Assembly: GCF_040802235.1 (NCBI RefSeq)
Contig: NC_133156.1
Coordinates: 139,607,173-139,671,172, forward strand
Origin: Manis javanica
Taxonomy: Eukaryota; Chordata; Mammalia; Pholidota; Manidae
Length of the DNA: 64,000 bases
Reading direction: 5' to 3'
The notes under the pieces were generated by a model that saw only the letters and a list, made by a program, of their open reading frames with translations, was not told the origin of the DNA and did no database searches. Position 1 is the first letter of the stretch. Every line of letters begins with the position of its first letter. The translations under genes and the position numbers were made by a program. Shown one piece after another: positions 12,817 through 31,640 of this stretch.

Positions 12817-15800
12817 GAAGGGGGATATGTGCGTACATTAATCGGAATTCTGTGCAGATGTGTCCCTGCCTGTTTATAGCAGTATGGAACCATGGGTATT
12901 TATTGTACCCTGTGTGTCCTAATTCAGTGCTACAGTGTTTATTTTGTTGCTCAGAATGTTCCATTTGTTTGGCCATTGGGAGCTCTTCCTGCTGGGCTCC
13001 TCTGTCCTTTGACACATTACCCCAGGCTGATCATCTTGCGTACTTCCTGCCCTAGTCCTAGAATGAGCCATTTCTCCAAGAAGCCCTGGTCCCTTTTATT
13101 GGAGAATAAATAGAAAAACCAAGATCTGGGCACTGAGTGGGTTGTTCTGTTTTGCTGGCTGCTTCCTAATGAGATAATATTGACAGCAAGCTTTGCAGCA
13201 GAAAACCCAACCCTGCAGCTGCTCTGAGAACAAATCATGTTCATTGTCAGTAGTTTATTAGGTTTGTGTTCTGGCTTGGAAAAGTCAATGTCATTAGGCT
13301 CTGCAAATATTTGAGGAACACAGCATGTCATGGTCAACTGGGAGGGCATGTTCCGAGCCCAGACCACTGTGGATGAACTCCTTCGATGGCACTTTTCCTA
13401 AAATATCTTTGTTAGATTAACTTCTTAGGTAAAATTTCTCATTTTCTGAAGTAGACTGGTTAAATTTGTTGGGATCATTATGCTAGAGCCCAGTACCTTT
13501 CTTAGGGGAAGTGAGCCTGCAGCTGGGTATTGCAGCCTTTAGCCAACACCATACCTGCTGCTAAGTGACATGTATTCCTTTCCGGGCAGTGCAGGAACCT
13601 GCCTGAAGGTGATGAGCACTTTCATACTGGAAACATGGCAAAGGCAAAGGGTTGAATTCAGAGACTTCAGGGAGAAAAAGAAAGGAGGCTTCCCTACATG
13701 CTGTCTTCCTTCCCTTTTAAGTTACCTGTTGCTCGAGCACCAGAGCAGACTTGACAGGTTCAGTTCTGCTGTTCTAGAAGACCCACTGTAGGCTCTAGGT
13801 GTGTGTGGCTGGAAACCCTGAAGAAGCATCTCAGTGGCATGGGAATTTAAGGGATGCATAGCACAGAGAGATACCAGATGGAGAATGGAGTGGTTTAGTG
13901 GTGCCAAATTAAGTCCTACCATAGAGGTTTATGAATGGAGTATCGAGGCACCCTTCTGGGGGCTCTAGTAGCAAACCATGAAACCATAAGGTTCTGTTTT
14001 CAAAGGACCAGAAATGTTGTCACCCGCCTGGGTTACTTGATGTTTCTGTAAATGTCTCAGTGACTTGGATGTGCTCAACTCTCCTTCTGTCCTCAAATTA
14101 GCCTCCCCCTGCAAAGGTTACTGATCATCTCCTCCAAGGCAATGAAAAACCTTCAGAGGAACACTATGCATGCAGAGAAGCCAGAGGGAGCAATCACTTG
14201 GCTTTGCCCCATTCTCTCGGAGATGCAGTTACCTCACCCCCATTTTCCTTCTCTGTTATAACTTAAAAGCCACTTTACAGTGATGTTGCAAAGCACAAAG
14301 AGATTGCAACATGAGGCATTATTTCACATTCAGATAATCACTGGGTACAAAATAAATACAGCATGTCAGTGGTTCTCCTGGAAGCCTGTTTATAGCAGAA
14401 TATGGCCTAGGTATCTATCTCACCCCAGACATTGAGAAAACACAGAATGGCTTGCCCACCATAGACGCTAAGATACAAATCAAGTCCAGGCTTGGGGCAG
14501 TGCCCACTCTCTTAATTCCTTACAGTCTTGCTGCTATGGAAAACATCTGGCAGGAGGGATAACGCATCTATTTGTCAAGGAGATGAATTGCATCCCAACA
14601 CCATGCTCAACGTCCTTTGGAAGCTGTAGTATGAAATTGCCACCATACCAGGGCTGTAGGCATGAGTCATCTCACAGCATTTCGGGCTGGCAGCTTTACA
14701 GAGGGAAAAGATGATAAGACCACTCCAGGCCACTAGGTAATAAGGTCTCTGAGCTCCGAGTAGCTAGATCTAAGGAGGTATTTTCCCTTCATGTCAAAAA
14801 TGGGGTGTGAGTACCAGCACCAGCCACTAAGGATTCAATGATGGTATGTCTGTCATTTTTGAAAACCACTGGGATATTCTTCCCCGATGCTTAAAAATGC
14901 ATGATAGGATAAAAGCTCCCTTGCATTTGTAAAGTGAAACATTTATAATAGATCCTCTGAGGTATTTGAAAAAATATTTCAACATGCATCAGAAATAGGA
15001 CCAGCTTAATTCCATGGAGCTTAAGTTACCTACAGCCTAAAGGATGTTATATTCTAAAATGTCAGTGTTCTGTTGCTACACAACTGCAATTCATTTTATA
15101 ATGTATTCACCTCCATTTTAGAGAAAAATCACTTGCAATTTTAAGAAAGGGAGAGAAATATTTGATGGAACTGGCATGTTTGTGACATTCTTCTCCAAGA
15201 TCATATTGTTAAATTTTTTAATACAGGTTTTTTAAATCAATTATACACACAAAGTTTAAAGTCAGTTCTCTAAGGATTGTTGCCAAAAAGAGCCATTCTC
15301 CCAACCTGCCCTCTCCCCTTTTTCTACTGCCAAAATCACCCCCCACCACATCAGCTCTTTTGATGGATTCTGACTCTGATGATAGACTGATTCTGATTTT
15401 TATGATAGACTCTGATAACTGAGGCCTGGTTCCCTTCCTTTCTTAAAAAACTTCAGTTTTTCCTGGACTTAATCACTGTTTTAATTACAGTTTTTCTTAG
15501 TTTCCTGTTCACTTACCATTAATTATTCCCACATTTTCCCTTCACTGCGGAAATCCCCCTTCATGTGTTCAAACATGTTTTAGTATCTTATTCCGACCAG
15601 TTCTAGTGTGGTCAGCTGATCTGTGGGCCTGTCTCCCCCTCCTGGGCTCTCCCCTTAACCCCATCGCAGGGATTCCCATGCTTTGTTCTCCCGATGAATC
15701 CTGTATCTTTCTTTTTCTTCATCTGTGACTCCCTTGCTCTGGCAGAGAATACCCCTAATGGCTTCTTGAAAAAGTGTGCGTGGGAGGAAAAGTTTTTGAG

Positions 15801-17309
15801 GCCTCGAACATCTAAAGATGTCCTTCTGCTAAATTGATTGACAGTTTGGTTTTGAGGTGTAGGAAAGAAGTCATTTGCCCTCCTAACTTACTGCTGTGCC
15901 CTCTCTCAGTGCCAGCTTTCCCACTTTCTGAAGCTAGAAGCTCTTGGAATTTTGTTTCTGCCCCCGGCGTAGTCCAGGGCCCTGCCTGGCGGGTCCTTTT
16001 TTATCCTTGATGCTACGTCCACACAATGGATCCTTTCGGTCTTAAGATTCTGCCTTCCAGCTATTGGATTTGCAGTGTTCTCTCTTTCTGGAGCTCCTAT
16101 TACTTGAATGTTGGACCTCCTATTCTGGTCCTTTACTGATGTTTTTTAAACCCATTCTTGTGCACATCCCATATCTTTGTCTTTCTGCTCCATCTTTGTT
16201 GTAGAGTCCCTCCACTTACTCTCATTGAGTGAACTTTGCATTTCTTGATTTCACGTTTTAATTCCCAGAAATACTTTCTTTTTCTCTAAGTGTATTTTTA
16301 AGTGATGTTTCCATTCAGTTCTTACTTCATGGATATTCTCCATCACTCTGAGAATACCAGGGAGAAGCTCACTTGCTCTCCACTGTCTCTGTTTCCTCCA
16401 GGTTTTTTTCTCTTTGTTTTAGCCTCTTTGTCTTAAAGGCCTTCCTCAGAGTGCGGGGATCCCTGGCTGTCTCCTCACTTCTGTAGCAGGGGCACTGGAA
16501 GCAATGGCAGCCATTTACATGCACTTGGGGCTTTTCCTCTCTGTGGGCCTCACTGATGGCCGGTCTGGTGGGGCTGCCTCTCTGAAAGCCCTCCATTTCT
16601 GGAACTTTAGGTCCTCTTTCCTGAGCTGGTCAGATTCTTCAGAGACAGTCTGGGTCTCCCACCTCAGGGGGAACTCAGGCCATGACCTTTGCCATGTTAT
16701 CCTTCCCTAACTGCCCCTGCTCCCTATTTTCTGTGCAGTAACCCTGTCCTTGACTCTGTATGTTTTACTTTAGGCAGAAGCTGCGCTCTGGCACCCTGCC
16801 AAGTTAGGGAGGCACTGTCACCAGCTGTTGCAAGGAGAACAGTGGACTAGCTGCTTGCTAACTAGACGTTCCACCACCCTGGTTCTGGCCCTGCCTTCAC
16901 ACACATGCCACCCGTCCCCAGTCCCTCCCCACCCCAGGTCAGGAAGGGCCTGTCACCACTTTTCCTGATCTGTGGGGAAGGGAGAGATGGGAGGCAGCTC
17001 CAGTTCCCCCTGTAAGGTTAAGATTCCCTTTTGCTGGGTCTGTTACATCAGTTTTCCACTTGCCCTTCTGCTTTCCAAAGTTACAAATTTTTTGCCTGTT
17101 GTCTCTTACTCTTAACTAGACCTTGAGAAGTTTCTAGGCCTGTAATGAATCTAAGTATTACTATTTCCTTTTTCGTTAGGTGTGCTGACTCATTGTGGTT
17201 CTGCATTCATTCAGATGCTTTCAGGTCACTTTTTATTATTTGTTTAAGCTGTAAAAATTGCATGAATAAATATGCTCATTTTGGACTGTGCTGTTTAGAC
17301 TATAATTAA

Positions 17310-22502
<5,193 letters not shown>

Positions 22503-23785
22503 GCGCAGCACCGTGGAGGCAGTCCAGCCGACCCTTCACACCATCTCCTCTCCCATCGTGTTCTGTCCTTCGGTTTTGGCCTTGATTTAAAGGTTTCATG
22601 TCAACTCTCTGGCATACTGGGTATGCTCACACTGATGTGGGGACCTAAATGGTCTGTGCCATTGCTTTGTAAAAACAAAACAATTGGCTTCATGCCCTTG
22701 CTTCACAAAAACCCAAAAGACAGCTGCCTCATAGCCCAAGGTGTGTCCTCCTCCCTCGGACAATCTCTGCTCGGAACCAAAGGACCGCGGCTCTGCCATC
22801 CATCGCCCCTCCACGACCACGCCCAGCAGGCCACACTTCACCCTGTCCCTTTGCATCTCTCCTAAGAACCAAGGGTCACAACCGGGCTTTCTTTGATTGG
22901 TTGCCCAGTAACACAGCTGTACCCAGAGATGTAACCCTGGTGGCCTTCCACTATGGGGTCATAAACTGCTGCCCACGAGCAGAGGGTCAGCAGCAGGCTG
23001 CAGCCTGGAGTGACCGTTCCCACTGAGGACTGGATTTGCGAATGCGCTGGATGGACAGACGGAAATAATCTCCTGTAGGAAGGTTTGAGGTGCCACAGGA
23101 GTAGTGAATGATAGCATTTCATCTTGTATTTTCCTAGGTTTGAGTGAACTCCATATACATACATGAACTAAATGTTTTTAAGTTGTCACAAATGCGCATC
23201 TGCAAATTTCAGCGTCCACAGGCATGACTCCCTGAAGGCTTGTTTTTCACTCACCTTTCCTGAAGATGGCACTAGAGCAAGTGAAATGGAGCGTACTAAC
23301 TTTACATTTTAGTTTTTAAAGTGAACTGAAGCTTTAAGTCATAATCTAGCATTTTAATGCCAGGTTGCTATATCATACCTTTTGAAATAGTTCATTACCT
23401 GGTTCTGCCATTCTTAGACATAACCACATGGTACAAGTGATTCAGAGTGTCCTTTGGTACTCCCCTCTCACGCCACACGATAAAGCAAGACATTTTATAA
23501 ACGATAGCAAAGTCACTATGTGATATTCCCTGAAAAGACACATTTGAAATCCATTAGTGCAGTATATTTTTCTAAGTTTTGGAAAGCGGGTTTTTTCTTT
23601 AAAAAAAATTGTGGACACTGTTCACTAAATTCTTGATTTAGTCAAAATTCCTAGGCAGAAAGAACCTAAACACAAAAATATTTTAAAGATAAAAATATAT
23701 ACTGTATATGTTATGTAATTTATTTTAGGCTATAATACATTTCCTATTTTCGCATTTTCAATAAAATGTCTCTAATACAATACGG
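22503..23785 (+). other. ANKH: ANKH 3' UTR to first poly(A) site
   Basis: About 1.28 kb from the stop to just past a canonical AATAAA. The last 400 bp are AT-rich (for example TTTTAAAGATAAAAATATAT), as is common near poly(A) sites. No repeats were recognised inside it. Longer ANKH mRNAs exist in human, so transcription may continue; AT-rich, repeat-poor sequence with further weak signals (AATAAA near 27389, ATTAAA near 27994) extends to about 28.1 kb. Confidence 0.75.
23760..23765 (+). terminator. ANKH: Poly(A) signal AATAAA for ANKH
   Basis: A canonical hexamer in an AT-rich context, followed within 30 bp by a TG/T-rich stretch (ACGGTGATTGTTTATGTGCT) that fits a downstream element. Cleavage is expected at about 23780. 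Confidence 0.7.
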
Positions 23786-26700
23786 TGATTGTTTATGTGC
23801 TCAGCATACCTGCAGTTGAAACGTATTGTATCAACGAACATTGTGTCTTATTTGCAGCAGGTTTACAAATGTCATTTGTATATAAATGTAAGGATCAGTA
23901 CATGACAAGAGAACTATTTTTCATTATGGGTAAGGGGTATAAATGAATCAGCTGGTGTAAACAGTGGGGATGGAAATACACACTGGAAGGGCAGAAAAGG
24001 AAAAGCCAAGCCTTTGTGTTTATTGTTTTCAGTGATGTCCGACCACATTGTTCCTCAAAGAAAAAAGAATGTGACAGCATAAGTCTGCCATGAACATCAC
24101 AGGGCTGTATCCACATTTCTGGACACCCAGTGATCCTCAGGTGTGCCCACCGTGGAGACAATTCTCACGGGCTTCCTCTGAGCGGTTTCTCCTTCATATA
24201 TAAGTGCTGTGCTGAAAATTAAGGTGCATAATTTTGGGGTGGTTTCCAAGGTAAGGTGGGGGAAAAAATCTCATTGTATCAGCTTTTTAAAAGCACCTGA
24301 CTAGAAAATTAAACAGCAGTATTTTTTAACATGTGTGACTATTTCATGCTTGTGGAGTTGGAGCTTAAAGATTCATTCATTAAAAAGCCAATTATTTTCC
24401 TCTAAATCAGGGTAAAATCAACTGGACTCTTCATCATACAACTAAAACAGGTCATTGTAACAGACACCTTTGGCAATAGAGTCACAGGGCACAGTACTCT
24501 GTTAGAGGTTTCAGGGAATACAGGGAACATCGCCAGATCCAGACCATGCTGGCAGCACTGCAATTGGGATGTGCCCAAAATCTTTTGCCTTGATGCACAC
24601 GGTTCCTCCATTCGACTGCTTACATCACAGCTGAACAGCTGCACACCTTAACTTCTAAAACAAAACGTCTTGCTAGCAGACCTTTCTGCCTCTGATCTCA
24701 CCAGCACAGGTGGGTGGGGTGGTTAAACCAGAGACGGGAGACACTTCTCCCCACTTTTCGGAGTAAGAGGGACACACCTTTGATTTTGCTGACCAAAGAA
24801 ACATTTCCCCAACGCAGACTTTTTTATTGCAAGTGGCTCAGCTGACAGATTCATTCTGTAAGGCACTGAGCTTGTGAGAACCACACATCAAGGACTGTGG
24901 GAAGACCAGGTGTGGCTTTCGCAATGTTGAATGATTGCTTGCAGGCAAACAGAATCTAAATGTACAGCAGACTAAAGCCATTTTTAATTTGAATGCTGAG
25001 AATTGAGTTTGGGCTGCTCAGAGCTCTTTCTGTATTGAGGGTTGTTCGTGGCCTCTCTGCCTTAAAGAAGCATATGTGAGGTCATTCTAAACATGCAGCT
25101 GCCGTGACTCTGCCCCCAATAGGTGAGACCTTGGTGGGCACTGGTGTGACACCCGAGAATGGAGCAGAACCAGGCATGGCCACTCTGGGAGTCACAGGAG
25201 GGCAGAACCTGGCAAGCCCGCAGCTCAGGGTATGGCGAGAGGTTTACACATGGGCCAGAACCCCTCACCTGTTTGGGAATAATCTGGGCTTGGAAGGCCA
25301 TTGGCTACATCCCTGGGTGAGAGCCAGGCACCCCTCACTGCCTGCCTTGGCTTGTCCAAGCTGGAGGCCGCCTCTGGCTATGTGTTTCGTACTTTAGCTC
25401 AGGCAGGTGGTTTGACTTTGGAAATCCACATGGATGGTCAATACCCTCAGAAATGGAAGCTTCTCACAGTGGTTTGTTATATACTACATGGGACCAGGTA
25501 AAGCTTTGTACAGTAGTAAACGCACTTGACTTTTCACTCCCCATGTCCTCCCAGTACATTGGGAGGCACAGAGGGCAGGAGGCTCATAAGGAGGCAGCCC
25601 AGGGGCTCCACCGAAGACCAGCTCCAGGGGGCTGGACGTCCTCCAGACCCAACCAGGGCCCAGCTCCATGAGGATGAGCAGCATTTTCTGCATCTCTGTT
25701 GGGGGTTGGGATAGTCATTACATCCCCCCAAATCAGGAAGGGCATCTAATGATATCTTAGAGTAAAACTGAACAAAGTCACCAGCTCCCCACCCTCCTCA
25801 TGGTTTGTTCTTTGGGGAGTCTTATGAGAAGGAAGGGGCAGAGGGAAAGTAACTCGTTTTGTACCTTTAGTTTCTAGAAACAACTATTTGAAGACAGTAG
25901 TTCTCTAAATGGATGCTCTCTTCTTACTTTAATTAAACTGAAAGAGAGGAAGAAGCTGTGTTGCAAAATAGGAGGTATTTCTATTGTTGTAATTAAACCT
26001 TAAGAAATATTTTCTTGTATTTAAAAATCTTTTAACTTCAGGAAATCTCTAAGTAAGCCAGTGCCCAGCACAGCATGTGCTGTGTGTAGAACCAGCCGTG
26101 GTTTCTGGCCTCTTACTTTGCGGGTAAGCTGACCTCAAAACTTAGGATGGAGTTTTCAACCAAAGCGATGCACGGTCCAGGAAAAGGGGTATTTAATGTT
26201 CTAAGTCCTGCCCTCTTTTTTTTCTTTCTCAGAACCAAAAGGGGCAGGGGGGGCGGGCAGGGCTTTATAAGGCTGGCGATTTCTAAGTGTTGAGCCATCT
26301 GCATTGCACATACAACCGACTCCCTAAAACCAGCCACTCCTGCCTGCCTTCTGTAGACGGCCACCCTGTGGCTCTTCCATAAAAAGCATTTGAACCATAG
26401 AAAAGCATGTTTTTGAGCAACGTGTTTGGTAAACATTCAAGATGCCCCTCTGTGCAGTTATTTTGAGTATTTCTGTCATTTGAAGCAGCAAAACATCACA
26501 TGATTTATCAGCTGATCTAACCACACATGAAACAGGATGTAGAGAAAACCTGAAGGCAAACTACAAAAGACCCGGTTGCCTGCGCCTTTAAAGGCTAGCC
26601 GTCTAAAATTAGCTACACTAATGTTCAAAATGATAGGAGTTTTACTTTGTGACCAAAATAACCCAAACCCCACTCCGAAGTGAGAAAAGGTGTGACAAAT

Positions 26701-28980
26701 TATACAGTTTACTGTCTGATCTCAAGAGGGAAGAATAATGAAGACAAGATGGTGAAATCTTGTTTTAAGTTGATTTCATTTTCAAGAGGTTAGAGGTCTC
26801 AGCTGTTGCAGTCTCTGCTAAGAGAAGCACCCAAAGGGGGCCTACGAAGTCATTTTTTTAAAGCTCATCTTTGCCAAGTCCAAGAGGTTCTAGAAGAATT
26901 TTTTTTTTCCTGCTTCACTTGTACTCAAGCAGGGTCTCTCAAAGGCTTGGTAAGATTACGCACTTTCACAGATGGCTGTCAGCTACATATGGACCCAGCA
27001 TGTTTCTTATATGTTACCTCTTTTAAGTTGGGTTATGAAACTTAAATTGCACTTTACCAACAAGACTTGGCCTGGCTTCTCCAGTCTGTGTTGTAGACAA
27101 AGCGCACAAGAACTAGGCACTCCTTCTCTCTGCAGAAGCAGGAGTGGCTTCCTCATATTAGAGAAGGGGGCAGGTGGAGACCAACGGGCTGTGAATGGCT
27201 GTACCACTGTCTGGCGTCGTGGAGATTCAGGGACGTGGAGACCAGTCATTACTGTAAGGTGCAGAAGCAGATGTTCACCTATGAACCAGGGACAGGAAGT
27301 GGCCCCTTGGAGTTGGTGAGCATCATAGGCAGGTAGACTCCATCCCTCGAGCAGGGGGGACCTGCAGTTTGGATGAACCAGCCCGGCCGAATAAAGGAGG
27401 TACAGGGCACACAGCATCGCCAGTCCCCCAGCACAGACCGGTCACCACGAAGCAGGATCACTCTTCAGGGGTGCCGCGTCCATAAGCCCATGGGGGCAAA
27501 GACACAGCTTCTTGGACCTGTGACATATGCACTTTGCTTAGTGCTGTATTCAGGGGGCAAATACTAAAGCTGGAATGACCAAGGAGCTAGTTGTAAGGCT
27601 TCAGAAATCTTTGACAGAGCCCCACACAAGATCCTGTTCACTACAAACAAGCCTGTGCTCACCCATCCAAGGAGAGCTGTGTTGGAGGCCGTGGGCTCAG
27701 CACAACCTTCCAGTTCACTCTCCTCTGATCACATGAGGGAGTTTATCACTAAAGCTCCTTCCTGGGCCAACATTTTATGAATGATCTAGGAATTAGACCA
27801 CACAGTACAGGATCCTATGATAGAAAGATAAAATTACCTCATTCCTCATTTCAGGTCTGAACATTAGCAGTGATCCAGAATTTTTATTTTAAACAAAATT
27901 AAGCTTACTGGGAGTCATTATTCCACATGCGCTGTGGCTTTTCAGTTTCACAACAAAACTGTGGGTTTAGTTTAAACTGCTGAAACTATCACATTAAAAT
28001 ATTTGTGCAGCCTTTGATTAAAATTGATTACAGAGGTCCACATAAAATATGTCACATTTAAACAAGTGCTGTGTATGTATTTAACAGATGTAAGTTTTTG
28101 CATTAAGACCATTTATATATGCTTTTGTTTTTTGGTGGGGGGTGGATTTATGCTCATATATTGTCAAATAGCCTTCATACTCTAAGTAAAGCTTCAACAG
28201 TTGGCATACAATTGAGATTGTTTTTAGTTTCTTGATTTTATTCTCACCATACACACCTCAAATGACATGATTTCCTAATTCTGACTAGGATTTTCCTTTT
28301 TGTCAAACATACATGAGATACTAACATTTCGCCCTTTGCTCTGGTAGCTAAAACCTCTAACCACTGGGGTATTTCTCTAAACTCCCAGTCTTATTTAAAT
28401 ATGACCCATTTCTTCAAATTTTATTCTATATGAAAATGAGTTTTTACTTCCCGTAACTTTAGTAATACTGAAAGTGCTCCTCTGAAGCCTGACTTCTCTA
28501 CCCACCTCTAGAATGGGGATCCCAAACTTAGGTGTTAGAAGAGTGAGAGGCGTAAACCTGAAAACCCCTCCTGCCCACATCTAAGAGATCCTTCTTATCA
28601 GTTTTTATATGAAAAGAATCATTCTTCTTTAAAACGTAATGTCTTAACCTCAAAGAATGATGGCTCTTCATTTTTAACTTCCCGTGAGAGAGGGTTTATT
28701 AAGTCCCTGTGATCCACAAAGGTGAAGCATTCTCTGGCAGCTTGAGACTGCACCTTATCTCCTGTCCTGCTTTATTAAGGTCTTGGAGTTAAAAATCCCA
28801 GACCTCAGCACTACCTCTGCCTCTTTTACATCCCTTTTACTGCTTGCTTCTTACTGGTTATGTTTCCATATGGTACCTGGGATGTGGCACGGTTTCCTGC
28901 CTAACTACAATGCAGGATATGGAGCTGTGCTGGCCAAGCACTGTTAATTTTCCCCATGGGGAGCAGAATGCCACAGGGAG
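23786..28980. other. Region between ANKH and OTULIN, left part
   Basis: No gene recognised. Possible distal ANKH 3' UTR up to about 28.1 kb, since the stretch is mostly free of repeats. Open frames are short and without domains. A TATAAATG word at 23880 and AATAAA near 27389 are not enough to call transcripts. Confidence 0.5.
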
Positions 28981-29300
28981 CAAATCTGACCCCTCCCATG
29001 CCTGCTTTGACATCCCTGATGAATCACATTACCATCCACCCCATCACCTACTCCATGACACCCCCACCCACCAGTGGGGGCCCGCTAGCCCTGGTATCTC
29101 TCACTTCCAGCCCCCCTTCCAGCCTCTTTAATTCCACTGGCTTGGCTCAGATGCTCCTGGTCACCTAGGGTGTGGGTGCTACAGGAGCTTCCAAATGGTA
29201 TTCCTTCTCCAGGCTCGTGTGTGCCCTGGACTACAATGTGAATGACACCTCCTAAGAGCTTTGCAGTGCACAATCATTCCCAGAAGCCTGCCCACCTCTT
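28980..29300 (+). repeat. Unclassified repeat, copy A
   Basis: This block is similar to 30690-31010 in the same orientation. Shared words include ATCACATTACCA, GGCTCAG.TG.TCCTGGTCAC, CTAGGG, CTGGACTA.AATGTGAATG and TTGCAGTGCACAA. By eye the copies agree at roughly three quarters to four fifths of positions, with small gaps. I do not recognise the family. Confidence 0.6.
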
Positions 29301-29754
29301 CCCACCCCACTCTAGCTCACACACTACAAAGGACTTGTAGTGTTCATACTTAGCTTCATTTATAAGGGCTGATGGCTTTCAACCAACAGGGTGTTAAAAT
29401 AAACCATGAGCTGGTTCATAGTTTTGAAACACCTGCCTGTAATCTCTTTTCCTATCTATACATTCTCTCAAACCACCCATACCCACAATGGTAGCAAACT
29501 TCCAAAAGGCTTACCCTTGTGATAGGCAGTTTGGATATATTCATAGACACAAGCTAAGGTAATTTTAGGTAAAATCAAGGAGAAAACTATTCCCTCGTGT
29601 TTTTCTTTTTCAAAGCTATTAAAGGCAACACTGGGGTGGATGAAAGCCTGGCTTTGCCTTTATTTTTCATTCTGCCCCCAACAAGCTTCAGGTTTCTTTC
29701 CTGAACAATGCAAGCCAGTAAATACTATTCCAGTTTCACAGTGCAATGCACTGG

Positions 29755-29905
29755 TCTTTGCATGAAAGGAAGAAAACCCAGGACTCAGAGTCCTCTTTCC
29801 ATCTCTGCTGCTTGTTAGCTATGAGTTGGGCAAGTTGTTGGATGCCTCTGCATCAGCCTCCTCTGCTGAAACAAGATCTTTTGTAGTTCTAATCCACTGC
29901 AACAT
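29755..29905 (+). mobile_element. MIR SINE fragment
   Basis: Contains AACCCAGGACTCAGAGTCCT, CTGCTGCTTGTTAGCTATGA and TTGGGCAAGTTGTTGGATGC in the usual MIR order (specific tRNA-like part, then 'TAGCTGTGTGACCTTGGGCAAGTTACTTAACC'). The 3' end is lost. Confidence 0.65.
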
Positions 29906-30689
29906 CAGGATTTGCAGAGCATGATGGATGGCAGAGCAGGAAGATGGAGTGCATGCCTGCTAGGTTTCCAGTTGGCATGGGACTGCCTCAGCCAGTCTGT
30001 CTGTAGGCATACTGCCAGCCTGCTTTCAACAAAGACAAACTACTTGAACTTTTATGAAATGAAGGCCAATCTTAGGTTCAGATGCTCTTGAATCCAAAGA
30101 CCAAAATAGAATGAATACAGTAATTATTACCCAACTTTATATTACAGAACACACCTAAAATTCTTTCATCTGATTCATGTAAAAAGTTCTCTTGATCTAA
30201 GGGCAAGTGGCTGAGGAAAAGCTGGTTGTGGTCAGCTACGGCCTCGGCCCTGTTAGGACATATACAAGTTCATGCATGACAGATTCCCCACCATGCTTGG
30301 CAATGCTGTGTCCTAACTCAGCTCTGCCTGCCTTTGCCCCAGATGCTGCCGCGGCTCAAATTTCAGTAGCCATTCTCACCCTATGTTTCTCAATGCCATT
30401 GAATTCTACCTTCTTTGGAAAAAAATTAAAATCGCCCCCATGGCCCAGGCCCCAGGCCTGCTCCCTCCTTAGCTGGGAATGCAGTTCTACATATTCCCAG
30501 GTCATCTAATCTGGGCCTGTTTCCTGTTCCAAATACACACTGATGATCCCCAGGGCTGTTTTTCCAGACTTGACTTATTCCTGAGCTTCAGACCAGTCAC
30601 CTCCCAATATCTCTTCAGAGGGGCCCCAGGGGGTCTTGGCCTTTAGCCCCTCCCTGCATGCTTGCCCACCTTTTCCATGCTTTCTCCTG

Positions 30690-31010
30690 ACTTCTCCATC
30701 TGATTGATCACATTACCACCTGACCAGAAACCTACTGGAGGCCCCACCCCTCCCTCAATCAAGTCCCTAACCCCACTGGTTCTTTCTCCTGGTACCTCTC
30801 ACTTCCTTCCCTCCCTCACCATCCTCTTTAGTCTCACTAGATTGGCTCAGGTGTTCCTGGTCACCTAGGGCCTGGATGCTATAGGAGCCTCCAAAATAAT
30901 GTTTCCTTCCCCAAACTAATTCTTCCCCTGGACTATAATGTGAATGACATCTCTTAGAGTTTGCAGTGCACAACCTGCACAACCATTCCCAGCACGCAGA
31001 CCAACCTCAC
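30690..31010 (+). repeat. Unclassified repeat, copy B
   Basis: Diverged direct repeat of 28980-29300, about 1.7 kb downstream. It lies directly upstream of the LTR-like block at 31200-31640 and could be part of the same old provirus, but no retroviral coding sequence was recognised between the copies. Confidence 0.6.
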
Positions 31011-31199
31011 AGTGCTTTTCTAGGCTAGCCCTTCCTGTCGCTCTAGGTGCTAGGTTGTTACAAGGAGGTCTCCACATGTACATGGGTGGGCACCAGGCTG
31101 AACCTGGGCTACATGTAATAACCAGGGCCCAGCCCAAAAGTAGGAGGGTGCTGACACCCTATGAAAAGCAGCAACACAAAATGGGGGCTCCTGCTGATG

Positions 31200-31640
31200 C
31201 CTGGCATCCTGCTGAAGCAGGTGTTAGTGGGACACAGCCAAATAAGAGTTCAAGCCCCCTGTAAGTGTCAAGGCCCCAGTAAGTTGCAGTCAGGAGGGAC
31301 CTAGGGACAAGGCTTCGCAGTAAACAAGAAGCCACAACGTGGACATCTGGAAAATTCAGCCTGAAAAATAACAGTTGTTTTTTTGTACCCAGCTCTTGAC
31401 CCTAGCAACAAGCCCCCAGTCATGTAAATTTATCCATGCTTATAAATCCTAGACACGGCAGCCCAACATCTCCCTTGGAGCCCCTCCTGATTCGCAGAAT
31501 CCCTTCTCTTTCCACTCCTCATTAAAAGCTTTGCTGGTTGCTCTGTACTCCTGTCTGCTGGCCTCGTTCTTTGTCACCTCCAAACAGCATCTCAGCCAGT
31601 AGCACTGCTCCAGATGCCTTAACACCTGGCTCCATTTTGA
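31200..31640 (+). mobile_element. Retroviral LTR-like block (probable ERV class I)
   Basis: In order: a U3-like stretch, a TATA-like CTTATAAATCC at about 31440, an R-like region, an ATTAAA signal at 31521-31526 (TCCTCATTAAAAGCTTTGCT) and a C/T-rich U5-like tail (TGTACTCCTGTCTGCTGGCC). This is the usual layout of a gammaretrovirus-like LTR. Ends are not sharply defined, and no primer-binding site or gag/pol was recognised, so it is probably a solo LTR. It is old and gives no open viral gene. Confidence 0.5.

Noticed and set aside
31200..31640. Intact endogenous retrovirus
   Set aside because: Only LTR-like features are present; no gag, pol or env frame and no primer-binding site could be recognised.
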